Shown here: one piece after another, positions 27,759 through 36,509 of the stretch
Position numbering within the stretch: the stretch's first letter is position 1
How the letters are laid out: every line of letters starts with the position of its first letter
Made by a program: the position numbers and the translations under genes
Notes under the pieces: model-generated
Databases searched by the model: none
What the model saw: only the letters and a program-made list of their open reading frames with translations
What the model was told of the DNA's origin: nothing
From: Fuerstiella sp.
GTDB lineage: Bacteria; Planctomycetota; Planctomycetia; Planctomycetales; Planctomycetaceae
NCBI GenBank assembly: GCA_022447185.1
Contig: JAKVAY010000038.1
Location: forward strand, 1 to 64,000
Reading direction: 5' to 3'
DNA: 64,000 nucleotides

Positions 27759-27925
27759 TGAATTCCCTGCGATTTCCCGATGGCCCCTCGGGACTACGCA
27801 AAGTGATGGGTTCACTTCAACGATGTCCTCGGTAACTGATCCATATGACAGCGTCTGGTCACTGGAATAGCGGCTGTTCGCAAAGCCAGAGTATTTTGTG
27901 TGCGATTTGTGTGCGAAGTCGTGAT

Positions 27926-29302
27926 CTATTTGAGCAGATATCGATTGGCGATTGTAATACCGGACAACATCGCACCGACAATTCCCAGAAAGCCCTGATC
28001 TGTACCGCATAGATAGAGGTTGTCCACAGACGTCTGGCCGTCGACGAACTTCCGGGGCGCTCCATAGACACATCCGTTGTCATGACCGGTAAATCGGCGA
28101 ATCGTACGCGGAGTAAAGACATCGGTGTCGAGTACGTGGCCCCGAAAATCGGGGATATGGTTCATTGCCACCTCGATGATGCGATCATTCCATTCCATCT
28201 TACGAAGCTGATAATCTTCTTCTGACAGAGAAATCCAGTACTCGGGATCTGCGAGCGCCGTGATTCGAACTCTGCCATCTTCAAGAGGCCGGGAGTAGTC
28301 AAAATTATTCGGTGAACAAATGATTCCGCTGCGCAGATCAACGGGAGCATTCGGTCGTTCATAATGGAATTTATCAGCATCGTTAAAGAAAACGATGGTT
28401 TCGTTATGTCCAAGGTCTGACGGTTCACAGTCCAGAACTGAAATGGATTCAACGAATGATATATTTCCGGGGCTGGGGCGACTGACGGGCTGCGTTGGGT
28501 CGACCATCCGCATGGTTTCTGCCGCTCCGGCCGACGACAGCACGTTTTTCGCTTCGATTTCGGTACCGTCGTCAAGAATGACGGAATTAGCCTGGCCATT
28601 ACGCTGCACGATTTCCTGTACACCTGCCCTCAGCTTGAGATGTCCGCCAAGTGACTTGAAGTGTCTGACGAGCTGCTTCAGGATTCGACGGATTCCATCA
28701 AACGGTCGTCCAAAACCTTCGTAAAATATGCTCTTAAACATGATCACAAACTGACTGAAATCCATGTCACGCGGTGTGGCGCTGCCATAAAACATCAGCG
28801 GGCAAAAGAGCATGTCGATCAGAACCGGATCGCTGATGTGTTCGCTGAGCACCTTCCGTGCAGAAACAGACTTACGGTTCAGGTCGAGCGCGTCATGTTC
28901 ATTGATTTTTTCCAGCAGGCGGCAAAACCCGTCGATCTGCTTTGGGAATGCCTCTGCGATGCCATTAAGCAGGCAGTTGAAATCGTTCGTGAAATTCAAC
29001 ACACAGCCTGGAAATGCGACTTTTGACTGCAGTTGAGGACGCAGGTCGAAATCTTCCCATCTCATTCTCAATTGCCTGAGCAATTTGCTGAGCGGTCCTG
29101 CTTTTGTACCGGGTTCTGCATAATTTGTGATCGCGTGCAGACCGACATCGTAGTTGCGGTCGCGGAGGCGGTAGAACGAATTGAGACCGCCAATTGTTGT
29201 GTGGCGTTCAAGAATGCAGACGCTCTTTTCGAAATAGGCCAGCCGGACTCCGGCCGAGAGGCCTGACATTCCTGCACCAATGATCACGGTATCGTATTTC
29301 AC
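27926..29302 (-). CDS. CrtI-like FAD-dependent oxidoreductase (phytoene desaturase/carotene isomerase family)
   Basis: 458 residues. The N-terminal dinucleotide fold YDTVIIGAGMSGLSAGVRLAYF with GGLNSFYRLRDRNYDVGLHAI, and the C-terminal LYLCGTDQGFLGIVGAMLSGITIANRYL, are the FAD-binding hallmarks of the CrtI/CrtISO family. No carotenoid genes are near; instead it stands between an ACP (150 bp upstream) and a PaaK-like ligase. CrtI-like proteins in ketosynthase/ACP clusters are known from anammox ladderane candidate loci and aryl-polyene-like sets, where desaturation or isomerisation of acyl chains is proposed. Cytosolic or membrane-associated; substrate unknown. Confidence 0.85.
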   Translation of the reverse strand: MKYDTVIIGAGMSGLSAGVRLAYFEKSVCILERHTTIGGLNSFYRLRDRNYDVGLHAITNYAEPGTKAGPLSKLLRQLRMRWEDFDLRPQLQSKVAFPGCVLNFTNDFNCLLNGIAEAFPKQIDGFCRLLEKINEHDALDLNRKSVSARKVLSEHISDPVLIDMLFCPLMFYGSATPRDMDFSQFVIMFKSIFYEGFGRPFDGIRRILKQLVRHFKSLGGHLKLRAGVQEIVQRNGQANSVILDDGTEIEAKNVLSSAGAAETMRMVDPTQPVSRPSPGNISFVESISVLDCEPSDLGHNETIVFFNDADKFHYERPNAPVDLRSGIICSPNNFDYSRPLEDGRVRITALADPEYWISLSEEDYQLRKMEWNDRIIEVAMNHIPDFRGHVLDTDVFTPRTIRRFTGHDNGCVYGAPRKFVDGQTSVDNLYLCGTDQGFLGIVGAMLSGITIANRYLLK

Positions 29303-29452
29303 CGGCAGACGTCCTTTGGGGTGATTCGTCTGTAAGTGGAACGGACTCGATGACGACTTTTAATCATGCTCCTCTGACGGCAGAGGCGACATACACGAAT
29401 TGATGACAGTTAAGTCTGCACTGAGTCTGGTTACAGGCCTGTGACGTGCCGG

Positions 29453-29719
29453 CTATCCGGCTACGGGGACGTCCTTCAGGCGAGGCTCCAGATAGGCGAC
29501 CGTGGTGGCCATCGTCGTCAGGTGTTCGTATTCATCTTCCGGAATCTGAATTCGATAGGCTTTTCGCAATTCCATCACGATGTCAAGGAAGTCCATGCTG
29601 TCGAGTTCCATTTGTTCACGGAACGCCATTGCATCATCCAGACCGGACAGATCTTCATCCGGAGCTATCCGCTCCAGAATATCAAGCACGACCTGTCTGA
29701 TCTCCTCACCCGTCATCAA
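29453..29719 (-). CDS. Acyl carrier protein of the ketosynthase cluster
   Basis: 88 residues. The phosphopantetheine site is Ser41 in MELDSMDFLDIVMELRK, matching the DSLD/DSMDF pattern. Length and acidity (pI low by composition) are typical for discrete ACPs. It carries intermediates for the ketosynthase 74 bp upstream and the oxidoreductase and ligase downstream. DSMDF, in place of the house-keeping DSLDTVEL, suggests a dedicated rather than fatty-acid-synthase ACP. The ATG at 29719 and the adjacent one at 29716 are both plausible starts. Confidence 0.9.
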   Translation of the reverse strand: MMTGEEIRQVVLDILERIAPDEDLSGLDDAMAFREQMELDSMDFLDIVMELRKAYRIQIPEDEYEHLTTMATTVAYLEPRLKDVPVAG

Positions 29720-29793
29720 TCGACCCTCTCAAGAACGTCAACCGTCAAATGAATATGTGCGAGCTGAGACAAAAATACCAACCCTGGACTGGT

Positions 29794-31029
29794 TCAGTCT
29801 TCGTATTTCTGAACGATCAACACCGAGTTGATTCCCAGCATTCCAAAAGAATTGTTCAGGATGCTCCGAACTTTCCCGAGATCACGCGGCTGATTCGCCA
29901 CCAGTTGATCGAGCTCGCACCTCGGGTCGGGAGAGTCAACATTGATTGTAGCGTGGGCCATCCCATCGTCAAATGACGACAAATTTCCCAACAACTCCAA
30001 AGCGCCTGCAGCGCCCATCGCATGTCCAATGAAACTTTTTGTATTGTTTACGACAGCATTGGTTCCACCAAACACCTCCCGCAGTGCAGTGGCTTCTTCG
30101 ATATCCCCCTGTTCTGTCGCTGTGGCATGACTACTCACAAGGTCGACATCATGTTGAGTGATTCCTGCCCGTGAAAGTGCCAGCCGCATGCATTCTGCCT
30201 GTCTCTCAGAATTGGGCAGTACGAAGTCGCTGGCGTCGGAATTCATTGCATGTCCGATGATCTCTCCATAGATGGTGGCACCCCGTTTCAGGGCATCGGG
30301 GAGTCGTTCCAGGATGCAGATTCCGCCGCCTTCTGCCACGACGATGCCGTTGCGCGCGTTGTCAAACGGACGGCTGGCTTGTGTGGGATCTTCGTGAGTC
30401 GCAAGTGCGCCCTGACTCTGAAAACTGGCAAAGATACCAAATGTATGGATGCTTTCTGAGACACCACCCGCAATGGCGATATCGACTTCGTTCAGCCTCA
30501 GCATCTGCAGACCCTGGATGAATCCTGCATTGCCGGCAGCGCACGCCGCCCCCACGGTCAGATGAGGTCCCGTGATGCCGAGGTTCAGTGTGACCTCACC
30601 GGCCGGGTTATTGGCCACTGTACGCGGATTATGATGGTGTGACCAGACTTTGGTGTCATATTCGAACTGTGAGATTTCATAGATCTCGTTTTCGGTTTCT
30701 ACGTTGCCGTGTTCCGTGATGCCAAGATATACGCCGACGCGGCATTTTTCGACATTATCCCAGTCCAGTTCAGCATGTCTGATGGCTTCATTGGAGCAGT
30801 AGATTGCGACCGATCCGGCCCGTGTACCGCGGCGGACTTCTCTTCGCGACTGATAGCGCAGCTCGTCGAAGTTGCAAACACCTGCCAGAACAGGTGGCAT
30901 GTATCGAGTTTCGTAGTTTACGACGCCTGATCGTCCGCTGAGCAGATTACGCCGAAATTCGTTCAGGCTGTTTCCATTGGGAGCAGTGAGCCCAATTCCA
31001 GTGATGACAATACGATCGTTGACGGGCAC
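29794..31029 (-). CDS. Beta-ketoacyl-ACP synthase family protein (FabF-like)
   Basis: 411 residues with the thiolase fold: Cys163 in GAACAAGNAGF, His301 in SSHATATEQGD and His336 in KSFIGHAMGAAG form the Cys-His-His site of elongating ketosynthases, with Lys331 also conserved. It is first in the leftward ketosynthase-ACP-oxidoreductase-ligase set. The His301 motif reads SSHATAT, not the NAHGTST seen in housekeeping FabF, so it is probably a specialised condensing enzyme. No dehydratase or ketoreductase is adjacent, so those steps would be borrowed from elsewhere, possibly including the SDR at 12539. Confidence 0.9.
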   Translation of the reverse strand: MPVNDRIVITGIGLTAPNGNSLNEFRRNLLSGRSGVVNYETRYMPPVLAGVCNFDELRYQSRREVRRGTRAGSVAIYCSNEAIRHAELDWDNVEKCRVGVYLGITEHGNVETENEIYEISQFEYDTKVWSHHHNPRTVANNPAGEVTLNLGITGPHLTVGAACAAGNAGFIQGLQMLRLNEVDIAIAGGVSESIHTFGIFASFQSQGALATHEDPTQASRPFDNARNGIVVAEGGGICILERLPDALKRGATIYGEIIGHAMNSDASDFVLPNSERQAECMRLALSRAGITQHDVDLVSSHATATEQGDIEEATALREVFGGTNAVVNNTKSFIGHAMGAAGALELLGNLSSFDDGMAHATINVDSPDPRCELDQLVANQPRDLGKVRSILNNSFGMLGINSVLIVQKYED

Positions 31030-31372
31030 AGGATAATCTCGGGCTGTGAGAGGCGGGACAGGCGATCCGGCGAACTGCCTGTATCATTGCGCCGCAGCGT
31101 ACCCGTGAGGCGTAAGAGTGGCAAGGTCCCGGAGATTCTGTTCGGGGCGCATTCTGTCGAATGTATGTCAGTAGAAACGTATATCGCTTCCAGTTTCAGC
31201 AGATTCTGATAATCCCGGGTTGTTCCTGGATCTGCTTACAGGCAATATTAATTCAGTCAGGGTTAGCAGCCAGAACAGTCAGCAGCCAAAAACATCGTCG
31301 TGGGCGGTGCACCAGTATCCATTTTCAGCAGCAACGGTGAACTAAATTTGTAGATGCGCTGTCCTCTGTCTT
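31030..31372. other. Intergenic region upstream of the ketosynthase cluster
   Basis: About 340 bp with no supported gene; probably holds the cluster promoter on the minus strand, though no consensus elements stand out. Confidence 0.3.
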
Positions 31373-32458
31373 TCAGACTCGCGACAGTTTCGACACGCGC
31401 CCGCTGCCCACCCACTCTGCTACAAAGATATTCCCTTCGGCATCAAAGCACGCGTCGTGAGGATGGATGAACTGACCGTTCAACCATTGGTCCGGCTGAA
31501 CGCGTAGATTATCAATTTCGTTGATGCGATCTACAGCTGCGCCCAGGTGAGCAACGACTTGGTTTTTTTCGTTGAGAAGAGTCACACGCGCTTTCAGTTC
31601 GGGGACCAGCATCAGGTTTTTCCATGTATCAATATTGGCAGGCAGGCCATATCCCTCCAAAGTCTGCTTGTATTTGCCTTCCTGAGTGAATGTCTGCAAC
31701 GTACCGTGCGCACGATCGGTGACCACGATTTCAACGGCACGCCCTGGACGATTATCGAGCCACAGGCCGTGAGCTGTATTGAAGGTGCCCTTCCCTTCGC
31801 CTGGTCCACCGAAGCAGCTGAGCCAGTTAGCATTTTTGTCATAGCGGTGAATATGAAAGGATCCGTAGCCATCTGCCAGCCAGAAGCCGCCATCGTCGGC
31901 AAACGCGAAGTTTGTGGGCATGAAGCGATCACGTCCCCAGATCTTCTTCCGGTCTGTGTCTTCGTTCACCGCATAAACACCCGATTCCATGGGTGCATAT
32001 TTTTCCCAGATCGTTTCGCCGGTCAGCGTCATTTTTGAAAATGCTTTAACCTGCTGATACCCTGTGACGTACAGGAATTCTTCGCAGCCTTCTTTACGCA
32101 CTTCCAGTCCGTGTCCACCTCCCTGAAATCGGCTGCCGAATGCCCGCATGAATCTGCCTTCACTGTCGAAAACAAAAATCGACGGATGATCCGGTTGGTC
32201 TGCTCTTCCCTCGTGAATCACATACAGATTGGCTTCACTGTCGACCGCCACATTGTGTGTCGTTTGCCAGCTGTACCGTTCAGGGAGTTGTGGCCACGCG
32301 TGTTCAATTCGGTAACGAAATTCACCGTCGCCTACGATCACTTCCTCAGTCGTGCGTCTCGCTGTCAGCACCTGCGGTGCTCCGACCACAGTCATCGCAG
32401 CAGTTGCACTGGCGCCAAGAAACGTTCGCCGTGTGGCAGGAATGGCAGAATCGAGCAT
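31373..32458 (-). CDS. Tat-exported NHL-repeat beta-propeller protein
   Basis: 361 residues from the ATG at 32458 (a TTG at 32479 is in frame and would add seven). The N-terminus ATRRTFLGASATAAMTVVGAP is a Tat signal. The mature part is a beta propeller of NHL-type blades: WQTTHNVAVDSEANLYVIHE, MPTNFAFADDGGFWLADGYG, FIHPHDACFDAEGNIFVAEW. Similar proteins are common in planctomycetes, often as peptidyl-alpha-hydroxyglycine-lyase-like annotations, but function is unproven. It is probably outside the cytoplasm and transcribed alone, 343 bp from the ketosynthase start. Confidence 0.8.
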   Translation of the reverse strand: MLDSAIPATRRTFLGASATAAMTVVGAPQVLTARRTTEEVIVGDGEFRYRIEHAWPQLPERYSWQTTHNVAVDSEANLYVIHEGRADQPDHPSIFVFDSEGRFMRAFGSRFQGGGHGLEVRKEGCEEFLYVTGYQQVKAFSKMTLTGETIWEKYAPMESGVYAVNEDTDRKKIWGRDRFMPTNFAFADDGGFWLADGYGSFHIHRYDKNANWLSCFGGPGEGKGTFNTAHGLWLDNRPGRAVEIVVTDRAHGTLQTFTQEGKYKQTLEGYGLPANIDTWKNLMLVPELKARVTLLNEKNQVVAHLGAAVDRINEIDNLRVQPDQWLNGQFIHPHDACFDAEGNIFVAEWVGSGRVSKLSRV

Positions 32459-32608
32459 GAATTCAGGTTCTTTCAGCAATGGATTTGTTGAGTAATATTA
32501 CAGAATCTTCAACTCAGGAGTACTGACGGCGATAACAGTCAACTGACCGAATGACGAGGCGTATCCAATCCAAATACACTCAGTGAGCACAAATAACAGA
32601 CGATTGAG

Positions 32609-32902
32609 TCACGGTTGCAGATTGTGCAAATGAGTCCATGTATACAGCCCGGAGTCGTGCTTGTCCGACCATACAAATTTCAACGCATAATTTCCGGTCA
32701 GTGAAACATCATTTATCTGGATGTCTTCAGCGACACTGTTGGGATCCAGGATCTGACGTCCCGTAAATTCGTCAATACACATCGCGCAACGGCAGCTTTG
32801 TCGCAGCAGGCGGAATGGCAGTCGGGAGACTTCATTTTCGGCCCAGATGATTTCAAGAACAGCGGCGTCACGATGGACACGTAGGTTTTGAGGTGTCTTC
32901 AT
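32609..32902 (-). CDS. DUF971 (gamma-butyrobetaine hydroxylase-like N-terminal) domain protein
   Basis: 97 residues. The domain is recognised from LPFRLLRQSCRCAMCIDEFTG with its CxxC pair, the DVSLTGNYALKFVWSDKHDSG segment and the terminal GLYTWTHL. The same fold is the zinc-binding N-terminal domain of gamma-butyrobetaine hydroxylase and some Fe-S-related proteins, but alone it has no proven activity. It starts 31 bp after the SUKH gene and probably shares its transcript. The CRCAMC arrangement gives a likely metal site. Confidence 0.85.
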   Translation of the reverse strand: MKTPQNLRVHRDAAVLEIIWAENEVSRLPFRLLRQSCRCAMCIDEFTGRQILDPNSVAEDIQINDVSLTGNYALKFVWSDKHDSGLYTWTHLHNLQP

Positions 32903-32933
32903 GAATGGAGTGTTTCTTCCGGACCCTGTGATT

Positions 32934-33350
32934 TCAAGCAGGAAATGATTCCAGAAGCAGTTCTATGTATTCGCTGAGGGACCCTGCGATTTCTTCGAAT
33001 TCCACCAGTTGATGATCGAAAAGGAGTACTCCGGAGTATTTGCCGGTCGAATCAATGCAATAATAGTCGCCTTCTCCGTTTTCTCCGATCACCAGTACCT
33101 GGTCAGGCCACTGAAAATCATTGCCGTCCGGATGCATCACAGATCCGGATCGAACTTCATGATTGACGTCCAGAACGTCGGCAGAGTCGCTCATAAGCTC
33201 AACCGAACTGACAAGACCTTCCCTTTCAGAACCATCATCGGCGCGAGTGACGTTGATCAGCTGCGAGGGAAAGTTGTCGAGCAGTTGTTTGTAGTCATCC
33301 CGCAGGGAAAACCCTGTCAGTTTCTGAATTGCAATGAGTGGGTCTGACAT
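32934..33350 (-). CDS. SUKH (SMI1/KNR4) family protein
   Basis: 138 residues. SUKH-type core: an N-terminal helix LRDDYKQLLDNFPSQ, then FQWPDQVLVIGENGEGDYYC with the conserved GDYY turn, followed by IDSTGKYSGVLLFDH and an acidic C-terminal helix. SUKH proteins often neutralise toxins in polymorphic toxin systems, but many are house-keeping orphans. No toxin or Rhs/RHS-like gene is adjacent; its partner is a DUF971 gene. It is divergent from the DUF1549 gene. Confidence 0.82.
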   Translation of the reverse strand: MSDPLIAIQKLTGFSLRDDYKQLLDNFPSQLINVTRADDGSEREGLVSSVELMSDSADVLDVNHEVRSGSVMHPDGNDFQWPDQVLVIGENGEGDYYCIDSTGKYSGVLLFDHQLVEFEEIAGSLSEYIELLLESFPA

Positions 33351-33449
33351 GCTTCAATCGTATCCCAATGGCCCAACGAGACCGATCGCTGTCTGAGTGG
33401 TTGCAGGAATTTCATTTGGCACCCAAATTGGTGTGTCTGCCGTACAAAT

Positions 33450-33466
33450 TGCTATACTGACTGGCA
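33450..33466 (+). promoter_or_regulatory. Possible extended -10 promoter for a leaderless DUF1549 mRNA
   Basis: TGCTATACT at 33450-33458 is a good extended -10 element, and the ATG at 33466 begins about 7 bases after it, with no ribosome-binding site in between. This would give a leaderless or almost leaderless transcript. The -35 (TTGGTG, 33428-33433) is weak. Inference only. Confidence 0.35.
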
Positions 33467-36390
33467 TGAGCGTCATCCGAAATCATCCAGGCAGAGTTTG
33501 TGTATTAAACGCAGGTTTCGTTTTTTGGGTGTGGGCTTGTTTCGGACTCTCTCCTGCTGAGGCCGAATGGCCATACTATCCACCGAATGTTTCTCAGCCA
33601 CCGAACGTCGATTCCAGCTGGGTTCGCAACGGAATCGACGCGTTTGTTCTTCGGAAGCTCAACGAACGGGGGCTGCAGCCAGCTGGAATCGCAGAGGATA
33701 CCGTCCTTGTTCGGCGGTTGTACTTCAATCTGATCGGACTGCCACCGAGTCCGGATGATCTGCGGCGATATCTGGAGGATTCGTCTGAGGATCGCTGGGC
33801 ATCTCTGGTTGACCGTTTACTGGACGATTCACGCTACGGGGAGCGCTGGGGACGCCTCTGGCTGGATCTTGCACGTTATGCCGACACGGCTGGTTACGAG
33901 GGTGATCCTGATCTGCCTCACGCATGGAGATACCGCGACTACGTCATCGACGCCTTCAATACGGACAAGCCGTATGACGAATTTATAAAAGAACAGATTG
34001 CTGGAGATGAAATCAATGAAATTATGGGTGCTGGTGAACTGCCCGCGGTTCCACCGGATCGAACGGTGGCTCTTACATTTTTGCGACTGGCACCCTTTAC
34101 CGAACCACGTGGCGATGAGACACGACATGAAATGTTGAGTGAAATCACTTCGACGGTGGGATCCGTGTTTCTGGGCCTTACCGTTGGGTGTGCCAAATGT
34201 CACGATCACAAACACGATGAGATTTCAACCAAAGACTTCTATCGTATGAAGGCGTTCTTTGCGACGGTTTCCATGCCGCCTCCCGAACCGGGAGATATTT
34301 ATCAGATTGGTGGTTCCATACCGGCTGCATTCTATCGTGACGGCGAAAAGGAATGGGCCAGCCAGCAGCGAATCAGATTCGAACGTGAAATCAAAGAATC
34401 AGCGCAGCAACTGGAACAACTACGTGCTGAACTCACAAAACGTCTGGACTTCGGAGCGGGATTCGGTTTGCAGGTCACGGGCGAAGGGCACAGAAATGAT
34501 TACATCTACACGCGGTCACCTGTGAATGACGGAATGTTGCATTGCTCCGTTGCAAACTGCGACGGGGATTCCTGGACCTTTTTCACGGACAGTCTTGTTG
34601 AATCTGACGCGGGTGCGGTCAGCGGATCAAATCGCGGTTTGTGGTTCGGAGATCTTGCCACTTCAGGATCGATGACTCTTGGCCGGTCTTCCGCAGGAAC
34701 GGAGTCCGTTGCGTCAGGCAGTTCTTATCACGGTGACTTTGCCCAAATCATGATTTACGATCATCCGCTGAGTGAAACGGAACGAAATCAGCTCGATCTC
34801 TGGTTGAATGCCAGCGGCCCTCAGACTGCGGCTGGTCCGCCGAAAAACGGACTCCGGGTCTGGTTCGATGCGGGCGATCTAGACGCCGACCCAGACTCAG
34901 ATAATCCTCCGGTTGGTCGTCCGGTGGTCGAATGGACCGACCGTGTCAGCAACATAGCGCTCGTGCAGAACGATCCGGATCGACAACCGGTCGTCAGTAG
35001 AATCACATCCGATTCCCGGCAGATCTCAGGCGTTCGATTTGAAGACGATTTTTTGGCAGCAACACTGGCCGATGCCCCGTTTAGGAACGACCAGCAGGGT
35101 TCAATCGTCGTGGTTTATACGGCTGAACATTCAGATGAAGGATACGGATTATCCGTTGGTAGTCATAATGAATTCATCAGCACTTTTGTGAATTCGGGAG
35201 CATCCGGAAGCAAAGATCTTGAGTCAGCATTAGCGAAATCGAACAACGGTCTTGTGTCTTTCGAAGAGCGAAAACTCCTGACGTGGCTGAGTGATCGTGA
35301 ACGGATGCTCAATCAGCAGATCAAACGACTGAATCCAGTTGCCATGTCGCTGAGGCATTCCTTTGGGCCCCCGTTTGAACCTGGAGTCCCCGTTTCGCGG
35401 ATTATGATTCGCGGTGAATATGATAATCCGGGTGAAGTTGTAGAGCCGGGTTTTTTGAGCTGTATTACCGGAAACGAAGAGCCCGCAGCGATTCGACTGG
35501 ACCCCTTCAAACGCTGGCCGACCCGCAGTCGTCGTACCGCGCTGGCCAAATGGATTGCAAGCGAGGATAACCCGATGACGGCACGTGTCCTGGTCAACCG
35601 CCTGTGGCACTGGCATTTTGGTCGTGGAATTGTTCCGACTCCCAGCGACTTCGGACAACTAAGCGGCGGCCCGTCCCATCGGGAGTTACTTGACTGGCTG
35701 GCGCAACAGTTCATACGGGACAAGTGGAGCATCAAGTCGATTCATCGACTTATTCTCACGTCTGCGGCCTGGCGGCAGACGTCGATGCGAGTTGATCCGC
35801 GGGCGTCAGAGATCGATCCGGACAATAGTCTGCTCTGGCGATATCGAAGACAACGTCTCGATGCTGAAACCATCCGCGACGCTGTACTGACCGTGAGTGG
35901 TCGTCTCAATCCCGAACAATACGGACTTCCGATCTTTCCCCCGCTTCCGGACGACATCGAACAGCGCGTCAAGTATTCACAAAACAAATGGGATACCCAA
36001 ACTGGTCCGGAAGGCCGCAAACGCAGTATTTACATTTATCAACAGCGAACACTGACCATGCCATTTATGCAGGCATTTGATGCTCTGGTATGTGATGAGT
36101 CACGACCGCGACGACGTTATTCTGTGACACCACTGCAGGCACTCGCCATGTACAACGGACGCCTGGTCAATGAAGAAGCAAAGCACTTTGCGAAACGTGT
36201 ACGCGTATCAGTCGGGGCTGATGCAGGCACAGCTGAACAGATCAAACGAGCATATGAGATCGCTCTGGTTCGGCCGCCCACAGAGGACGAACAGGCGAGC
36301 ATGGCACAGCTGTTCACATCGGTGGATACCGGTCTGGAATCCATATGCCGAGTCCTGATGAACAGCAATGAATTTATATTTGTGGATTAA
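33466..36390 (+). CDS. DUF1549/DUF1553 (PSCyt2-PSD1) protein with LamG-like insert
   Basis: About 974 residues from the ATG at 33466; an in-frame start at 33397 would add 23 residues ahead of the signal peptide. Signal sequence is MSVIRNHPGRVCVLNAGFVF to about SPAEA. DUF1549 follows (IDAFVLRKLNERGLQPA, FNLIGLPPSPDDL, LWLDLARYADTAGYEGD) and holds one CxxCH (residues 242-246, CAKCH). Mid-protein (~280-620) there is a LamG/concanavalin-like insert (GLRVWFDAGDLDAD). DUF1553 forms the C-terminus (LVNRLWHWHFGRGIVPTPSDFG, YRRQRLDAETIRDAVL). No N-terminal PSCyt1 cytochrome. Function unknown; it pairs with a DUF1501 gene downstream. Confidence 0.85.
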   Translation: MSVIRNHPGRVCVLNAGFVFWVWACFGLSPAEAEWPYYPPNVSQPPNVDSSWVRNGIDAFVLRKLNERGLQPAGIAEDTVLVRRLYFNLIGLPPSPDDLRRYLEDSSEDRWASLVDRLLDDSRYGERWGRLWLDLARYADTAGYEGDPDLPHAWRYRDYVIDAFNTDKPYDEFIKEQIAGDEINEIMGAGELPAVPPDRTVALTFLRLAPFTEPRGDETRHEMLSEITSTVGSVFLGLTVGCAKCHDHKHDEISTKDFYRMKAFFATVSMPPPEPGDIYQIGGSIPAAFYRDGEKEWASQQRIRFEREIKESAQQLEQLRAELTKRLDFGAGFGLQVTGEGHRNDYIYTRSPVNDGMLHCSVANCDGDSWTFFTDSLVESDAGAVSGSNRGLWFGDLATSGSMTLGRSSAGTESVASGSSYHGDFAQIMIYDHPLSETERNQLDLWLNASGPQTAAGPPKNGLRVWFDAGDLDADPDSDNPPVGRPVVEWTDRVSNIALVQNDPDRQPVVSRITSDSRQISGVRFEDDFLAATLADAPFRNDQQGSIVVVYTAEHSDEGYGLSVGSHNEFISTFVNSGASGSKDLESALAKSNNGLVSFEERKLLTWLSDRERMLNQQIKRLNPVAMSLRHSFGPPFEPGVPVSRIMIRGEYDNPGEVVEPGFLSCITGNEEPAAIRLDPFKRWPTRSRRTALAKWIASEDNPMTARVLVNRLWHWHFGRGIVPTPSDFGQLSGGPSHRELLDWLAQQFIRDKWSIKSIHRLILTSAAWRQTSMRVDPRASEIDPDNSLLWRYRRQRLDAETIRDAVLTVSGRLNPEQYGLPIFPPLPDDIEQRVKYSQNKWDTQTGPEGRKRSIYIYQQRTLTMPFMQAFDALVCDESRPRRRYSVTPLQALAMYNGRLVNEEAKHFAKRVRVSVGADAGTAEQIKRAYEIALVRPPTEDEQASMAQLFTSVDTGLESICRVLMNSNEFIFVD

Positions 36391-36509
36391 TCACGTGTGG
36401 AAGTTTTTTGGGTCACACGTCTCGGAGCCGTTAGAACCCTCAGGTCAATTTTAATACCTGTCAGCATTCTGAAACCGGATCGGAGTGCGCAACTGCAGAA
36501 ATATATCCA

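Noticed and set aside
27666-28073. 135-codon frame covering the CrtI-ligase gap as an intact gene
   Set aside because: Its first third overlaps the CrtI-like gene and no start codon lies in the gap, so only the possible remnant is kept as a finding.
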